Source of the DNA: Papaver somniferum
Taxonomy: Eukaryota > Streptophyta > Magnoliopsida > Ranunculales > Papaveraceae
DNA length: 64,000 bases
NCBI RefSeq assembly: GCF_003573695.1
Contig: NC_039364.1
Span: 70,266,256-70,330,255, forward strand
Direction: 5' to 3'
Shown: in pieces, positions 13,101 through 25,170 of the stretch
Numbering within the stretch: the stretch's first letter is position 1
Layout: each line of letters opens with the position of its first letter
Notes under the pieces: model-generated
What the model saw: the letters and a program-made list of their open reading frames with translations, nothing else
Database searches by the model: none
What the model was told of the DNA's origin: nothing
Translations under genes and position numbers: made by a program

Positions 13101-13913
13101 ATGGACAGAAGTGCTATCTCTGTGAACGTACCACCAGTCCTCGATGACTCAAACTATCTATGGTGGAAAGTTTCTATGCGCACATTTCTTCAGTCGTGTG
13201 ACTTCCAATCATGGATATGTGTTGTGAATGGCTATGAGACTCCCGTTGTTATGAAAAGAGATATTGTTGTACCAAAAGATTTATGTATGTACAATACTGC
13301 CGAGTTAGTTGCTGCAAGGCAAAACTCTGACGGGTTGAACGCTATCCTGCATGCTATTACCCCAAACCTTAGACATCATGTGACCTCTTGCACTACGTCT
13401 AAAGAATCTTGGGATACTTTAGAAAGCGTATTCGAAGGTAACCCCAGTGGAAAGGAAGCTAGGATTCAAAACCTTAATTCTGAATGGGAAGACCTTTCTA
13501 TGGCAGAAGAAGATTCGTTCGACGATTTTTATCACAAACTGTCTGAAATTGTTAATGCATCATGTGCATTGGGAAGGACCATTCCTGAAAAGGAAATTGT
13601 GATGAAAATCCTCCAATCGCTGCCGTCCAGATACGAATCTAAAAGACATGCTATCGTTGAAGGAAATAACCTTAATACTCTTTCACGAAACACCCTGGTC
13701 GGAAAAATTAGAATTTTCGATCGCGAATATATGGCAAGAGACGATCATCATTTATTTGGCAACCGTATCACCTCTCCTGATCATAAATCTTGTCATCCAA
13801 AATTGACGAAAGAGAAAAGTGAGAATTGCTTTATTTCTATGTTGTCTTTGTTTATACAAAAACTTAAGAAAATTCTCAGACGTAGTAAAAGAAAGTCTCA
13901 AAAGGAAAATTAG
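13101..13913 (+). CDS. Copia-type gag protein (UBN2-like)
   Basis: This is an open frame of 270 residues starting 53 bases after the primer site. The N-terminus has the Copia gag signature: L-D-D-S-NYLWWKVSMRTFL at residues 14-30. It is followed by the UBN2/DUF4219-type helical core, with NAILHAITPNLRHHV, ESWDTLESVFEGN, and ILQSLPSRYESKRHAIVEGNN at about 75-195. I see no CCHC zinc knuckle; the tail is simply basic (RRSKRKSQKEN). In a normal Copia element this frame would continue into protease, integrase and RT, but here none follow. It probably makes a particle-forming protein for a parasitic element. Family call is confident; expression is unknown. Confidence 0.8.
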   Translation: MDRSAISVNVPPVLDDSNYLWWKVSMRTFLQSCDFQSWICVVNGYETPVVMKRDIVVPKDLCMYNTAELVAARQNSDGLNAILHAITPNLRHHVTSCTTSKESWDTLESVFEGNPSGKEARIQNLNSEWEDLSMAEEDSFDDFYHKLSEIVNASCALGRTIPEKEIVMKILQSLPSRYESKRHAIVEGNNLNTLSRNTLVGKIRIFDREYMARDDHHLFGNRITSPDHKSCHPKLTKEKSENCFISMLSLFIQKLKKILRRSKRKSQKEN

Positions 13914-16900
13914 TAAACATAAAGGATAAGAATACCAAGAAGAGACGTACTAATGAAACTGGGCTTATGTGTGTTCAAATCTCTTCGAAAAACCTGAAAC
14001 GGAGGTAAGAGAGATAACTAAAGCATGGATGAATACTCTTGATTATTGTCCTGAGGAAATCTATGATTGCTCTCTCAGTCTTTTTGCTGAAAATCATTCT
14101 CATGATTCTTTCATGACATGTTCGTCTGTGTTGGATCAGCAAACCCCTCCTGATTTTGTATTGAATTCCAGGAGTTACTCGAAAAAGTCTCTACCAAATC
14201 TCTTTGTTCAATTGAGTTCATCTCAGGATCATCTTAGCACGATAAATTAAAAACAGTTATGCCTGGCTAACCTTTGTACGCTGAAAAAGAAAAGGAAGTC
14301 TATCCTTCATCAAAAGGGGTTTTCAAAAACGGTGCAGTATTTGCAAAGATCTGCAGTCAAGTTTTTTAAAACTATGATTACAATGGATAGGAAAGTTCTT
14401 TATAACTCTCCTTTTCAAATGGATAGGCAGAAACCTAGTGGAAAGGGTGGTTTCTCTCTTTGCAAAGATTATTCCAGTCCAACCTTGGATTGGAGGCCTT
14501 ATGCTCGGTAATCTTGTTGAAAAATAATTCTTGTATCTTCTTCCTCTTATACAAGAATCATGATACACAAGGAGACTGTAATATAATCTTGTTATTTTTT
14601 GTTTGTGCTTTTACCAGGTCTTGTTCGTGAACGGCTTCAGTTTTTTGGATAACTATCTTCTGTTAGGGTTTGGTAAAAAGGGTGTTTCTGGAAATTCTAC
14701 AACTGTATTCCTCTAAAATCTCTACCTCTTCAGTACTCTCATTTCATCTTCTCTATCATATCCTCCCCTAGTCTTTCGAGTAAAGAAAGTGATGTATGGA
14801 CGGTTCTATTTCCTTCGAAGAAGATTCGTTTCGATTCTTCTGACAATGAGATGTGCTATGACAAACATGTCCTTTCTTCTGATGAGAACCCTACCGTTCT
14901 CAGTTTGATAAGCTCTCTTTAACCATGAATCTCGTCTTGGAACAAGTTTGTGCTCTGAAAAATGAACTTGAAGTCTCTTCCAAAAGACTTGAGGAGAAAA
15001 ATGGATAGTCTTGAATCAAGGATTGACCTAATCAAAGAAGAGCTTGAAGAATATAGGGAATACGAGAAGAACATTCAAGGTAAATGAAATGATTTATAAG
15101 AGGTTTAAATGTCTAGTATGTCTTCTTTTTGGATTAATTGGAAGAATAACTAGTGCATTGAATAACGATGATTGTGACTACACATAGTTATTTTTGTTTT
15201 CATCTTGTTATGTTATTTTTTAGGTTTATTGGTTATTAAATTCTAAAAATATTTGGAGGATGATGTTATTGCAGTATTGATTATGATTTTGTGATATTGA
15301 ATTTTTTTTTTGGGATATGTATTGTTTACGTCCGTGAACTTGAAGGTCCCATATTGCATTCAAAAGTAAAGTCGTTCATGAATTAGTATTCATATTGATG
15401 AAAGGACGAATGGACTTTTGACAATTACAAAAGTTATGCCTATGCAGTCATGTATTTGATGGAAAATAGGATGATATCTTTTGTTTGACAAGGATAAAGT
15501 CTATTATATCGTTATGATGGAAAATAAAATAGATCCTTGTATGTTATCTACGGTATTGATCTTCATTGATCCATCTTGTTATGTTTTACCGTGAAGGCTC
15601 CATTGAGTGTCTTATGTTGAGCACGATACAACTAAGTCAATTTTTCTTATTGGCTTGTTGGTTGTTCCATAAGATGTTATATGTCGATAATTAGGGACTA
15701 AATTAATCAACCAGTTTGGTTATTTAGTTTATACTCCATAAGTTTTCTTTCTTATGTCGAGTACATGTACGGTTAAGGTTGTCATATCCTATGATGAACT
15801 TAGTTGGGTTTCCATAAGTTCTCTTATGTTGAGCCCAAAATAATTAAATTGATTACCTCGGTGATTAGTTTGGTTGTTTGTATTATAATTAGATTAATTA
15901 TAGGTTCTCTTGTAATTAATCTAGTTGAGTTTTCATATATTCCACAAATTCTTGTGTTGAGTATATGAACGGCTATACTAATCATGTTCTATTGGTTAAT
16001 GTAGTCGTATATTCCGTAAGGTTTTCCTTATGTTGAGTATATGAACGATTAAGTTAGTCATCTCCGTATGATTACCTTAGTCGTAGCTCCGTAAGTTTAC
16101 TTATGTTGAGCACTTTCAATTAAATTGATCATTTTTTTAGTTTGATTTAGTTGCATTTTCAATTGAATTAATCATGGGTTTACTTGTGATTAATTTGGTT
16201 GAGCTTTGGATATAGAAAATCATTTCTATGGTTTTTGGTGTCCAATTTAAAAATCCTTCTTTTCCTTCGAAATTAAGGTCGCTCTTGTTGTTCTTTCGGG
16301 AATGACATCAAATGAGGGAGAGTTCTTTTGAACTTGTGCTTAATGGTAATATCTTGCGGGGTGTGCGGCTGTGGAATTTTATAGGGGTTATCTTGTATCT
16401 TAAAACTCCTTGATGAATGCATTTAGCTTCGGCTTTATGATTGCATCTAAATTAAGTTGGTATGTATTTTTCTTTTAGTCTATGAAATGTCTCTTGTGGA
16501 AATTTCATTTTGATCTCGTTCTTGTACCTTTGCCAATTTTATTGAAAAAAAGAGGGAGAAATAATGTAGTTCACACTACAAATACATATGGTTTTCGGAT
16601 CATTGTGTAAGGGGGAGTGGTTTCCATGACCGAGATGGAGTATTGACTAAGGGGGAGTGATACATATCACCGTAGTATTATTGTTAAAGTCGTGATACAA
16701 TTGGACTTTGATATTACATAATAATACTATGACATTGTATAGTATTGATCGAGAATCTCGATTTCTCTCATTGTTATAGCTACGGATCTTCAACAATGGT
16801 GATGCTAAACTTACAACCTTTGGGATCATTCGAGTACTTGGAAGGACGAATATTTCAGGGAACGTTGAAGATTATACTATGGAATAGGATCCACTAAAGT

Positions 16901-16963
16901 TTATCTTTTTTGTATTTCATATGTATTAATAGTTTTGTCACTAAATTTGACAAAGGGGGAGAT
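13914..16963 (+). other. Non-pol interior and polypurine tract of the Copia-type element
   Basis: A 93-residue frame at 13969-14250 resembles nothing I recognise and may be the displaced gag C-terminus. Beyond 14250 there is only stop-rich sequence, including a short Glu/Lys-rich coiled-coil-like stretch (about 14935-15085, broken). An imperfect tandem repeat lies at 15590-16210. The end is purine-rich: GGGGGAG motifs near 16610 and 16650, then the polypurine tract AAAGGGGGAGATTG at 16952-16963. Confidence 0.6.
15590..16210 (+). repeat. Imperfect tandem repeat inside the Copia-type element
   Basis: About seven units of 60-130 bases each contain a variant of CCATAAG...CTTATGTTGAG (C/T)A, at about 15611, 15675, 15750, 15822, 15950, 16030 and 16103, followed by an ATTAATC/GTTAGTC-like stretch. 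It has no coding frame. Confidence 0.6.
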
Positions 16964-19376
16964 TGTTAGAGCATAGCTCGGTCGACCTCGCATGCGTTGC
17001 TATCTCAAGCATGTTTGTCAATTTTAGTGATCAAAACTATGAGTCTTGATTTCTAGACTACATAGCTAAGTCTCATACTAGGATAGAAAAGTGTAGTTGA
17101 GCTCAAGGACTTCATGGATATTCAACGACAACGACGAAGATCTACACAAGGAACCATGGAACTTCATCAACAAAAAGGTATGTGGATACTTGAACTTATC
17201 TATCACTCAAAAGTCTATTTATTCTATCTCCTACTTCTTATGAGACAAAAGTCGTATGCTATATAGACTAGATCATACACATTTGACATTTCGAGCTGAG
17301 CATTCATTGCTTATCTTTTATCTCGAAATCGTGTGTTGGTAAAGCGTATCGCTTTCATCAAGTTTATCTTCACCTAGTGACGATAGTCATGAAAAGTTTC
17401 AATCACTTTGATAATTGCTCGGACGTGAATCGGTCTGTGAATAACGACTACATAGCGTCCTCTGAGAATGTCTCAATGATTGAAATGAGAGTTTAGATTA
17501 CATAACCATGTATCCTTGAACCGAAGTTTTCGAACTTTTTTGATCAAGAGAAATCGGGAGGATTGTGGAATTGGCTTGCCAAGTCCGCGAACCCAGTCCG
17601 CAGACTCAGTTCGCGAACTGTCGGAAGTTCTCGACCGAGAATTTCTGCTGGATTTTCCAAAACTTGTTTGTGTGCTAAGTCCGCGAACTCAGTCTGCGAA
17701 CTGGGGGAAGTTCTCTTTCCGAGAATTTCTGCCGAGTTTGGAAAACTCAACCGATTAACTTAAGTCCGCGAACTTCTTTGTGAACTTAAGAGGTTATGAT
17801 CTAAAGATGTGCTCTGAACATGAAACATTAAATTACTAAGGAATGTTTTATGCAAACCGTGGCTATAATGTTCATGAGCCGATTCAATCGAATCGAATCC
17901 ATCTTTGTTTAAATTGTTTCTTGTGTAGTTACATAAGATCTCATAGCAATTGAACAACTCTTTAACTAGTTCATTTGAGTCAATTGAACTAGTTATGGTA
18001 AAGAAGAATAAGGTTAATATGAAATTCTCATATGGTTAACCTTTTGGGTTAATATGTTGAACCAACATACACGTACACGTTTGGGCATGGTTTTCACAAA
18101 CCTAGTAAACGTCTACCCAAGTGTGTGTGACAAGCTAAGTTTTCGATCTAACGGTTGAGAAATATTAGCTTGAATCTAAATCAGGTTTTCATCTAACGGT
18201 GAATAAGGATTGCTTTGTACCTAAGGCAAAACCCTGATTTGAAGGTTATATAAAGGAGACATCTAGCATTGAGAAAAACTAATCCCCACATGTTTGTGTG
18301 ATACTAGTGCGCTCGCTAGAATCGATTCTCCTTTAACCTTTGGTTTTCTTCTCTAAAACCAAGTTAACGACTTCATTGGGATTGTGAAGCCAGACCGATA
18401 CTGCTTTTATCGTAGTTGTGTGATCTGATCTTGCATCTTCTATCGTACGAGTACAATCGATTGATTGGCTTGAGATCGTGAGAGTTCTCCGATAGGCAAG
18501 ATAAAGAAGTCACAAACATCTTCGTCTCACTGTTTGTGATTCCCCGACAAACTGCATGTGTAGTTAGGAAGGATTGTAGAGAGGTGATTGATTAATCTAG
18601 GCTGTTCTTCGGGAATATAATACCGGATTATCAATTGCTTCTTGTTCACCTTGATTTTATATCTTAAGACGGAACAAAACCTAGGGTTTATCTGTGGGAG
18701 ACAGATTTATCCTTTGATAGACTTTTATGTGTGAGACATATCTGTTTATTATCAAGTCTGTGATTTTGGGTTGCAACAACTCTTGGTTGTGGGTGAGATC
18801 ATCTAAGGTAATCAAGTGCGTAGTATCCTGCTGGGATCAGAGGCATAGGAGTACAACTGTCCCTTGGATCGGTAGGAGACTGATTGGGGTTCAACTATAG
18901 TCCAGTCCGAAGTTATCTTGGAGTAGGATAGTGTCTGTAGCGGCTTAGTACAATGTGTATTCAATCTGGACTAGGTCCCGAGGTTTTTCTGCATTTGCGG
19001 TTTCCTCGTTAACAAAAATTTTGGTGTATGTGTTATTTTTTTTCCGCATTATATTTTATATAATTGAAATAATACAGGTTGTGCGTTCGTGATCATCAAT
19101 TGGAAATCCAACCTTTGGTTGTTGATTGATATTGATTGATCCTTGGACATTGGTCTTTGGTACCGTCCAAGTTATTCCTTGTATTTGATAAAGACTCCTT
19201 CTTGTTTTTAGCTTGAGTAAAAATCAAATCAAGAGAGAGATATTAACTCCTTGAGATACTTTTATCTAGATTGAGTATGATTGTCTAGTTGATTCTCTAG
19301 CAAAGTATTTCGGAGTTAGTCCATACAGATTGCTAATCGAAATACTGGGTGGTGTTGTTAGACCCCCGCTTTTTCA
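16964..19376 (+). repeat. 3' LTR of the Copia-type element
   Basis: It is 2413 bases, begins TGTTAGAGC and ends TTTTTCA. TATATAAAG lies at 18247-18255. It retains the uninterrupted sequence TTTGGGCATGGTTTTC that was the target of the Athila-type insertion in the other LTR. Confidence 0.9.
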
Positions 19377-19529
19377 GTTTGGCATGCCGATTAGCAATTG
19401 GCGTGGCATGGCACGTTTGGCATGTCATTATCATGTTGGTGCTGAATGGAAGTTTGGCATGCCATTAGCACGTTGGCGCGGAATGGAAAGTTGATTGGCA
19501 TTGTGGCCACTCGGTGTAATTTGCCTCTT

Positions 19530-20300
19530 TTCATACCGTGGCGGGTTTAGAGCGACCTCATTGGTATGCGTACCGATCCGCTTCACTATTTAACACATTT
19601 TTACATGATGTGCATAAGGATATGCGTACCAAGAATATGCTTGTCGACGTATAGATACTCCACTACGTGTACGAGTACATGTAATACGGATTCAGATTTA
19701 TAACAGTTTTCCCAGTTTGTAAGACTGATAACACCGTCTTATATCTGAATCAACAGTATTTCTATATTTCTCTCTAAATTAATTCGAAACATTACCAAAT
19801 AACATCAATAATGCATATCACTGTTCCAGGCTATTTTCGAATGATAAAACTTGAGTCATGATTTTGATTGCGAACAATAAATTGTCCTTAACCGAAATTC
19901 ATCAAGTATGAACAAATGTCCATTAAGCTTAGTCATTATATTTCGAGAACTAATTATCAAGATAAACTTGACTAGAAATTATTGTACATGCATGATCGTC
20001 TAATTAGTTACGCGACGACGTCTCATAGATAGAAATATGAATATAACTTGAGAAATATGGGGTTCAGTCTTCACTTACCTTTTTTTGAAGAATTTCTCCA
20101 AAATCTTCGGTTGATCTTCGCCTTCAAACAGTAGAACGCAATGGTGATTGTCGTGATGTCTGTTTCTCAACTACACTTATATCCTAATCTGGGACTTAAC
20201 TAATTGTAGACTAGAAATCAAGATATAGTTTTGACAACTAAATCTGACAACAAGCTTGAGATAGCAACACTTGTGAGTTCGACCGAGCAATGCTCTAACA
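19530..20300 (-). repeat. Truncated antisense Copia LTR
   Basis: It matches the last ~750 bases of 20575-23020; both contain CTTGTCGAC(G/A)TATAG and TACGTGTACGAGTACATG. It ends GCTCTAACA, the reverse complement of the family's TGTTAGAGC start, and is followed by the antisense polypurine tract ATCTCCCCCTTTGTC (20301-20315). The family is related to the sense element at 2845-19376 but clearly diverged. Confidence 0.65.
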
Positions 20301-20574
20301 ATCTCCCCCTTTGTCAATTTTACTGACAAAACTATCAATACATATGGATAAAAAATAAAGCTTCAAAAACTCCTTGAATCCATCATGCCTTGATTTCCTT
20401 GATTTCTTAAACTCCTTGAATTCTTTGTTACTTCAAGTTACAATGATTTTGAACGTGTTCAACTCAACATCGTAGTTTTGGAAGATCCGTATGCTATAAC
20501 AACTTTTGAAAACAAATATTGGCAATCGTCATTATACAGAAACATAGTATTATTATCTTCTCCAAATCTCAATT

Positions 20575-23020
20575 GTATCACAACTTTAACAGACACCACC
20601 AACTATTTCTTAAGAAATCTGTATGGACAAACTCAGCACAATTACTAGAGTTTCAACTCAATCAAGGAATAATATCTAGAGTTATATCTCCCTCTTTTGC
20701 AATTATAACATTTATAGAACCAAGTCTGTGAACCTAATTATAGAGAGATTACTTGGACGGTACCAATGTCCAAGAATCAATCAAGTTGTATCCAACAAAC
20801 AAGGTCGTATGTATCTGCTACGATTGATTAACGCATAACCTGTGATATTTCAATTATAAAGATAAACAAAATAATGCAGAAAGAGAAATAACATATACAC
20901 TAGGAGTTTTGTTAACGAGAAAACCGCAAATGCAGAAAAACCCCGGGACCTAGTCCAGATTGATCACCAAACTGTATTAAGCCGCTACAGACACTAGCCT
21001 ACTACCAATTAACTTCAGATTGGAATGTAGTTGATCCCTAAACAAGTCTCCTACTGATTAAGGTACAGTCGCTCTCCTTACGCCTCTTGAGTCCCAGCAG
21101 GACTCCTCGCAATTGATTTTCTTAGATGACGTCACACCAACTAAGAGTTGTTTCAACTCAATTGAAGACTTAAAACCAATATGCATCCCACATATTAAGC
21201 CTATATGTGATTTCCTTTACAATCAAAAATTTTGATCAAGGTGATGGAAATCGATAGCAATAGACAAAGTCTAACTAACTTCAAAATCCGTACTTATACA
21301 ACCCGATGTGCAACCTAGATTATTATTAACCTCACAAGTATAAAACTTGTGGAATCAACAAAGTGTGAGACGAAGAGAACTTTGATGATTTCTATATATC
21401 TTGATCAAGTGAGCATCTTAACAATCGACCAAGATCAGATGCTCGAGTTATCAAGATAAAAGATAACTAGACCTGGCTTCACGAATCCCAGTGGATTATT
21501 TGTAGTCGCTAAACCCTAAAAGGGTTAGGAAGATGACGACTCTACTTACAACTAGGACACACCAAGGAAAGTAGTATCGGGATTCAGAGATCCCATTTGC
21601 TTGAAGTTCCCCATATACATACATTCAAAGCACACATTGATTTAGGTTTAAGCTAAGATAGCTTTGGAACCGAGCAAAAAATATCCATCGTTAGATGAAT
21701 CTGATTTGCATAAACAAGATATAAACTCTGGTTAGGATGAACCGTAACTGAATCATGTATAAAGGCTATGTTCAAGGTGGTTAGCCGAAACTAGACGATT
21801 TGAACTTATAAGCTTAATTTTCATTTTCATAAACACTTAAGACTTTAACCTTGAGTCACAATCATGTGATGAGGTGGTTAGCCGAAACTAGACGATTTGA
21901 ACTTATAAGATTAATATTCATTTTCATAAACACTTAAGACTTTAACCTTGAGTCACAATCATTTGAAAATAATTGACATGGTTAGTAGATGTAAAAAGTA
22001 CACATACCATAGTCGTTCGTGAGTCTAGTCAGTTATAATACGTGTACCGGTTTGTATACTATTCAGCAGAACCAAGTTCCGGACTTCACAGAACTATTTA
22101 GGTATGTGTATCGGTATGTGTACCTTAAAACTATAACCGGTTCCGGAGTCCACATAACTGTTTTGGTATACGTATCGGTATGGATACACAAACCGAGTTC
22201 CTGAATAGAGAACTTTTTTGTTACGTGTACCGATATGGATACCAAACCAGTTGCGTGACCCCAGTTCCTTTTCGGTTTGCATATGGGTATGCGTAACCAT
22301 CCGCTTCACGAGTTAACACATTTTTACATGATGTGCATAAAGATATGTGTGCCAAAAATCTGCTTGTCGACATATAGCTACTCCGCTACGTGTACGAGTA
22401 CATGTAATACGAATTCAGACTTATAACGGTTTTCCCAGTTTGTAAGACTGATAACACCATCTTATATTCGAATCAACAATAGTTCTATATTTCTCTCTAA
22501 ATCGATTCGAAACATTCTCAAATAACATCAATGACACATATCACTGTTCCAGGATATTTTCGAATGATGAAACTTGAGTCATGATTTTGATTGCGAACAA
22601 TAAATTGTCCTTAACCGAAATTCATCAAGTATGAACAAATGTTCATTAAGCTTAGTCATTATAATTCGAGAACTAATTACCAAGATAAACTTGACTCGAA
22701 GTTCTTGTATACGCATGATAGTCTAATTAGTTATGTTACAATGTCTCATAGATAGAAAGATGAATATAACTTGAGAAACATGTGGTTCGGTCTTCACTTA
22801 CCTTTGTTGAAGAAGTTCTCCAAAATCTTTGGTTGATCTTCGCCTTCAAAAGGTAGAACGCAATGATGACTGTCGTGATGTATGTTTCTCAACTAAACTT
22901 TTATCCTAATCCGAGACTTAACTGATTGTAGACTATAAATTCAATATAGTTTGACAATTAAATTTGAAAACAAGCTTGAGATAGCAACACTTGTGAGTTC
23001 GACCGAGCAATGCTCTAAAA
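20575..23020 (-). repeat. Full-length antisense Copia LTR
   Basis: At about 2446 bases it matches the length of the 2.4-kb sense LTR. The reverse complement carries the same landmarks in order, including the CCCCGGGACCTAGTCC segment near 20940 and GACCGAGCAATGCTCTAA at its right end. A variable block at 22019-22280 repeats units of about 65 bases built on GGTAT-N-GTATCGGTATG and AGTTCC. The interval to the preceding LTR (20301-20574) is only about 275 bases, so nearly the whole interior is lost. Confidence 0.6.
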
Positions 23021-24730
23021 ATAATGATAGAAACGATGACTAAAAGGGGTTGGTAAGTTTTCACATACCTCTTTGTTGATAAAGTTCTCACAAGTGTTTT
23101 CATTTATTCTTAGTCATCAATCTTCAAGGGTATTCGGTGATATCTGATACTCAACTCTCATGCTCTAATCCTAGTACGAAACTTGACTTTAGTATATTAT
23201 TATAAATCAAATATAGTTTGTGCATATAACACCGACAACAAACTTGAGATAACAAATCTTGCCAGTTCGATCGGGAAATGTTCTAAAAGTGGCGGCTTAA
23301 TACAATGTGATTTTCTTTAAATAAATCTCAATCAAGTTAATAGAAAACTGTTTGCTTTGAGGTATCTTCAACAGAAAACAACATATCAAGGAAACCTCAA
23401 CAATTAAGATAGCATACTCTTTTCAAAATTTATAGAGATACCTAATCAATTCTACCTCATAGGATCAATCTAAATTAAGTTTAGATGTCAATATTGTGGA
23501 ATCACAAAGTCAGAGACGACGATCACTGAGTAAATTTATATCAATCGTATTCCTTAATCAATAGTTCTTGAATGATCGTATAACAGAAAAGATGGGCCTT
23601 TAGAATAGACAATAACTACGATGATAAAGATAGGATTCCGTATATCAATGATTTATTGAATCTTTTAGTGAAGTAATTCAAAGTCGTAAGCTAACTATGT
23701 TTCATGAAGAAACCTAGGTCTCTAGAAGATGATTCTTGCTGCAACTAGGATTCAACATGCCAGGATTGAGATTATAGATTCCAGAGAGCTCTCAATTCAT
23801 AATGATGAAACATGCTAGATTGCTTAAAGTTCAAGCAATTGTTTCTTGTGAAAAAACAAGTTTGCGAACTAGTTTCCATTTTTACGAATTACTTTGATCC
23901 CAAGAAAATTTAACTTCTCAAGATAGATTCAAAGAATAAAAATTATGTAAGCATGTGAAAAGTTTACCTTAGTTATAAATAATAATATGCACCCGCGTAT
24001 TTGTAAATTAAATAAATATGAAAAAAAGTCAGCTCACAAATAACCACGTCAACCATCTAGCAATGTTAGAGTTTAGTTACACCAAAAACCTAATCATTTC
24101 ATGAACTAGAAGTCTTGGTTCGTGAACTCAATATTTTTTGGACTTCATGAACACACTAGAAGTGCATAGTTCGTGAACTGAAAATTCTGCTTATGAACAC
24201 AAAAGAAAATTTATAAAGTGTACAATAACACGTTGACATTTCATAGTTCGTGAATAAAAGTGCAATTTGATGTTTTCAGGCATATATTTCATGGACATAT
24301 TTTTTTGAACAATAAAATGGAACTCAACCTCAAAATTGATAAGACCTATGAACGCCCAATGTTTGAGTTCATTTTTCAAGATTTCTCAAGTACAAGGTTG
24401 AACAGAAAACTTCTTCTTTGTAATCCATCAGAACTAAATCCATAGGACATTGTCTCATGAGATAGAATGTAGAAATGATTATTAAATAGGATAGTCAGTC
24501 TCCATATACCTTTGTTGATGAAGGTTTCACAGATGTCTTCATTTTTCTTCAGTCTTCATTCTTCGAGGGTATTCGGTGATTTCTGATACTCAACTACCAT
24601 GCTCTAATCCTAGTACGACACTAACTTTAATAGACCATAGATCAAGATATAAGTTTAGTCTTCTAAAATTATAACAAGCTTGACATACCAATACTTGTGA
24701 GTTCAACAAAGCGATGCTCTAACACTATTT
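23021..24730 (-). repeat. Further antisense Copia LTR fragments
   Basis: Two more LTR-like ends, AGTTCGATCGGGAAATGTTCTAA near 23285 and GCGATGCTCTAACA near 24724, follow stretches of AT-rich LTR-like sequence with GTTCGTGAACT motifs (24117-24250). There is no coding frame. Boundaries are approximate. Confidence 0.4.
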
Positions 24731-24804
24731 ATGATGAAAATTACGGCATGAAGAACAAGAGAACCTAGGAACCACTAAGTAAATCTTCAAATTTAGTACT
24801 CCAT

Positions 24805-25170
24805 TTGGAAAAGAAAAAACCACATAACCTCTTCAGTGAAAGTAGTACCATAATTTTTAGGCCATCCAGGCGGAGGAAACTCGAAGAGTCATTAGAAAGC
24901 TACAAACATACCATGGTCTCTTTCATCAACTATAACAAAATTTGCTCCTGGCGTAAACCTTATAAGAACATTGTTACGAAGATCATTGAAGTTGGTGACA
25001 GTGGGAGTTTGAAGCAAAAGCCATCATGTACCAATATTGCTACGAATAGAAGCAGTTGAAACTAATTTTTCACTGCGAACATGATATCATGCACCGTTCC
25101 AAGAGTTACCATCTTCAGAGAGAACAAAAGTTTTCTCAATGAAGACATGTTCAGTGACAGACCCTACTTT
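24805..25170 (-). pseudogene. Unrecognised degraded coding fragment
   Basis: The minus strand reads as protein-like sequence for over 100 residues, with segments such as LSEDGNSWNG and NFNDLRNNVLIRFTPG, interrupted by TGA/TAA codons near 25020-25100. I do not recognise the family. It ends near the left terminal inverted repeat of the next element and may be a host exon disrupted by it or a captured fragment. Confidence 0.3.

Larger units (their letters stand above)
2845..19376 (+). mobile_element. Non-autonomous Copia-type LTR element (gag only)
   Basis: Two LTRs start TGTTAGAGCATAGCTC and end CGCTTTTTCA. The left one (2845-13034) is split by another element; the right one is 16964-19376. 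The flanks are ATTTG (2840-2844) and GTTTG (19377-19381), a 5-bp target duplication with one change. TGGTATCAGAGC, complementary to the 3' end of initiator tRNA-Met and typical of Copia, follows the left LTR. A purine tract AAAGGGGGAGAT precedes the right LTR. The roughly 3.9-kb interior encodes only a gag-like protein; I see no protease, integrase, RT or RNase H. This matches the structure called TR-GAG, which depends on enzymes supplied in trans. Confidence 0.85.
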
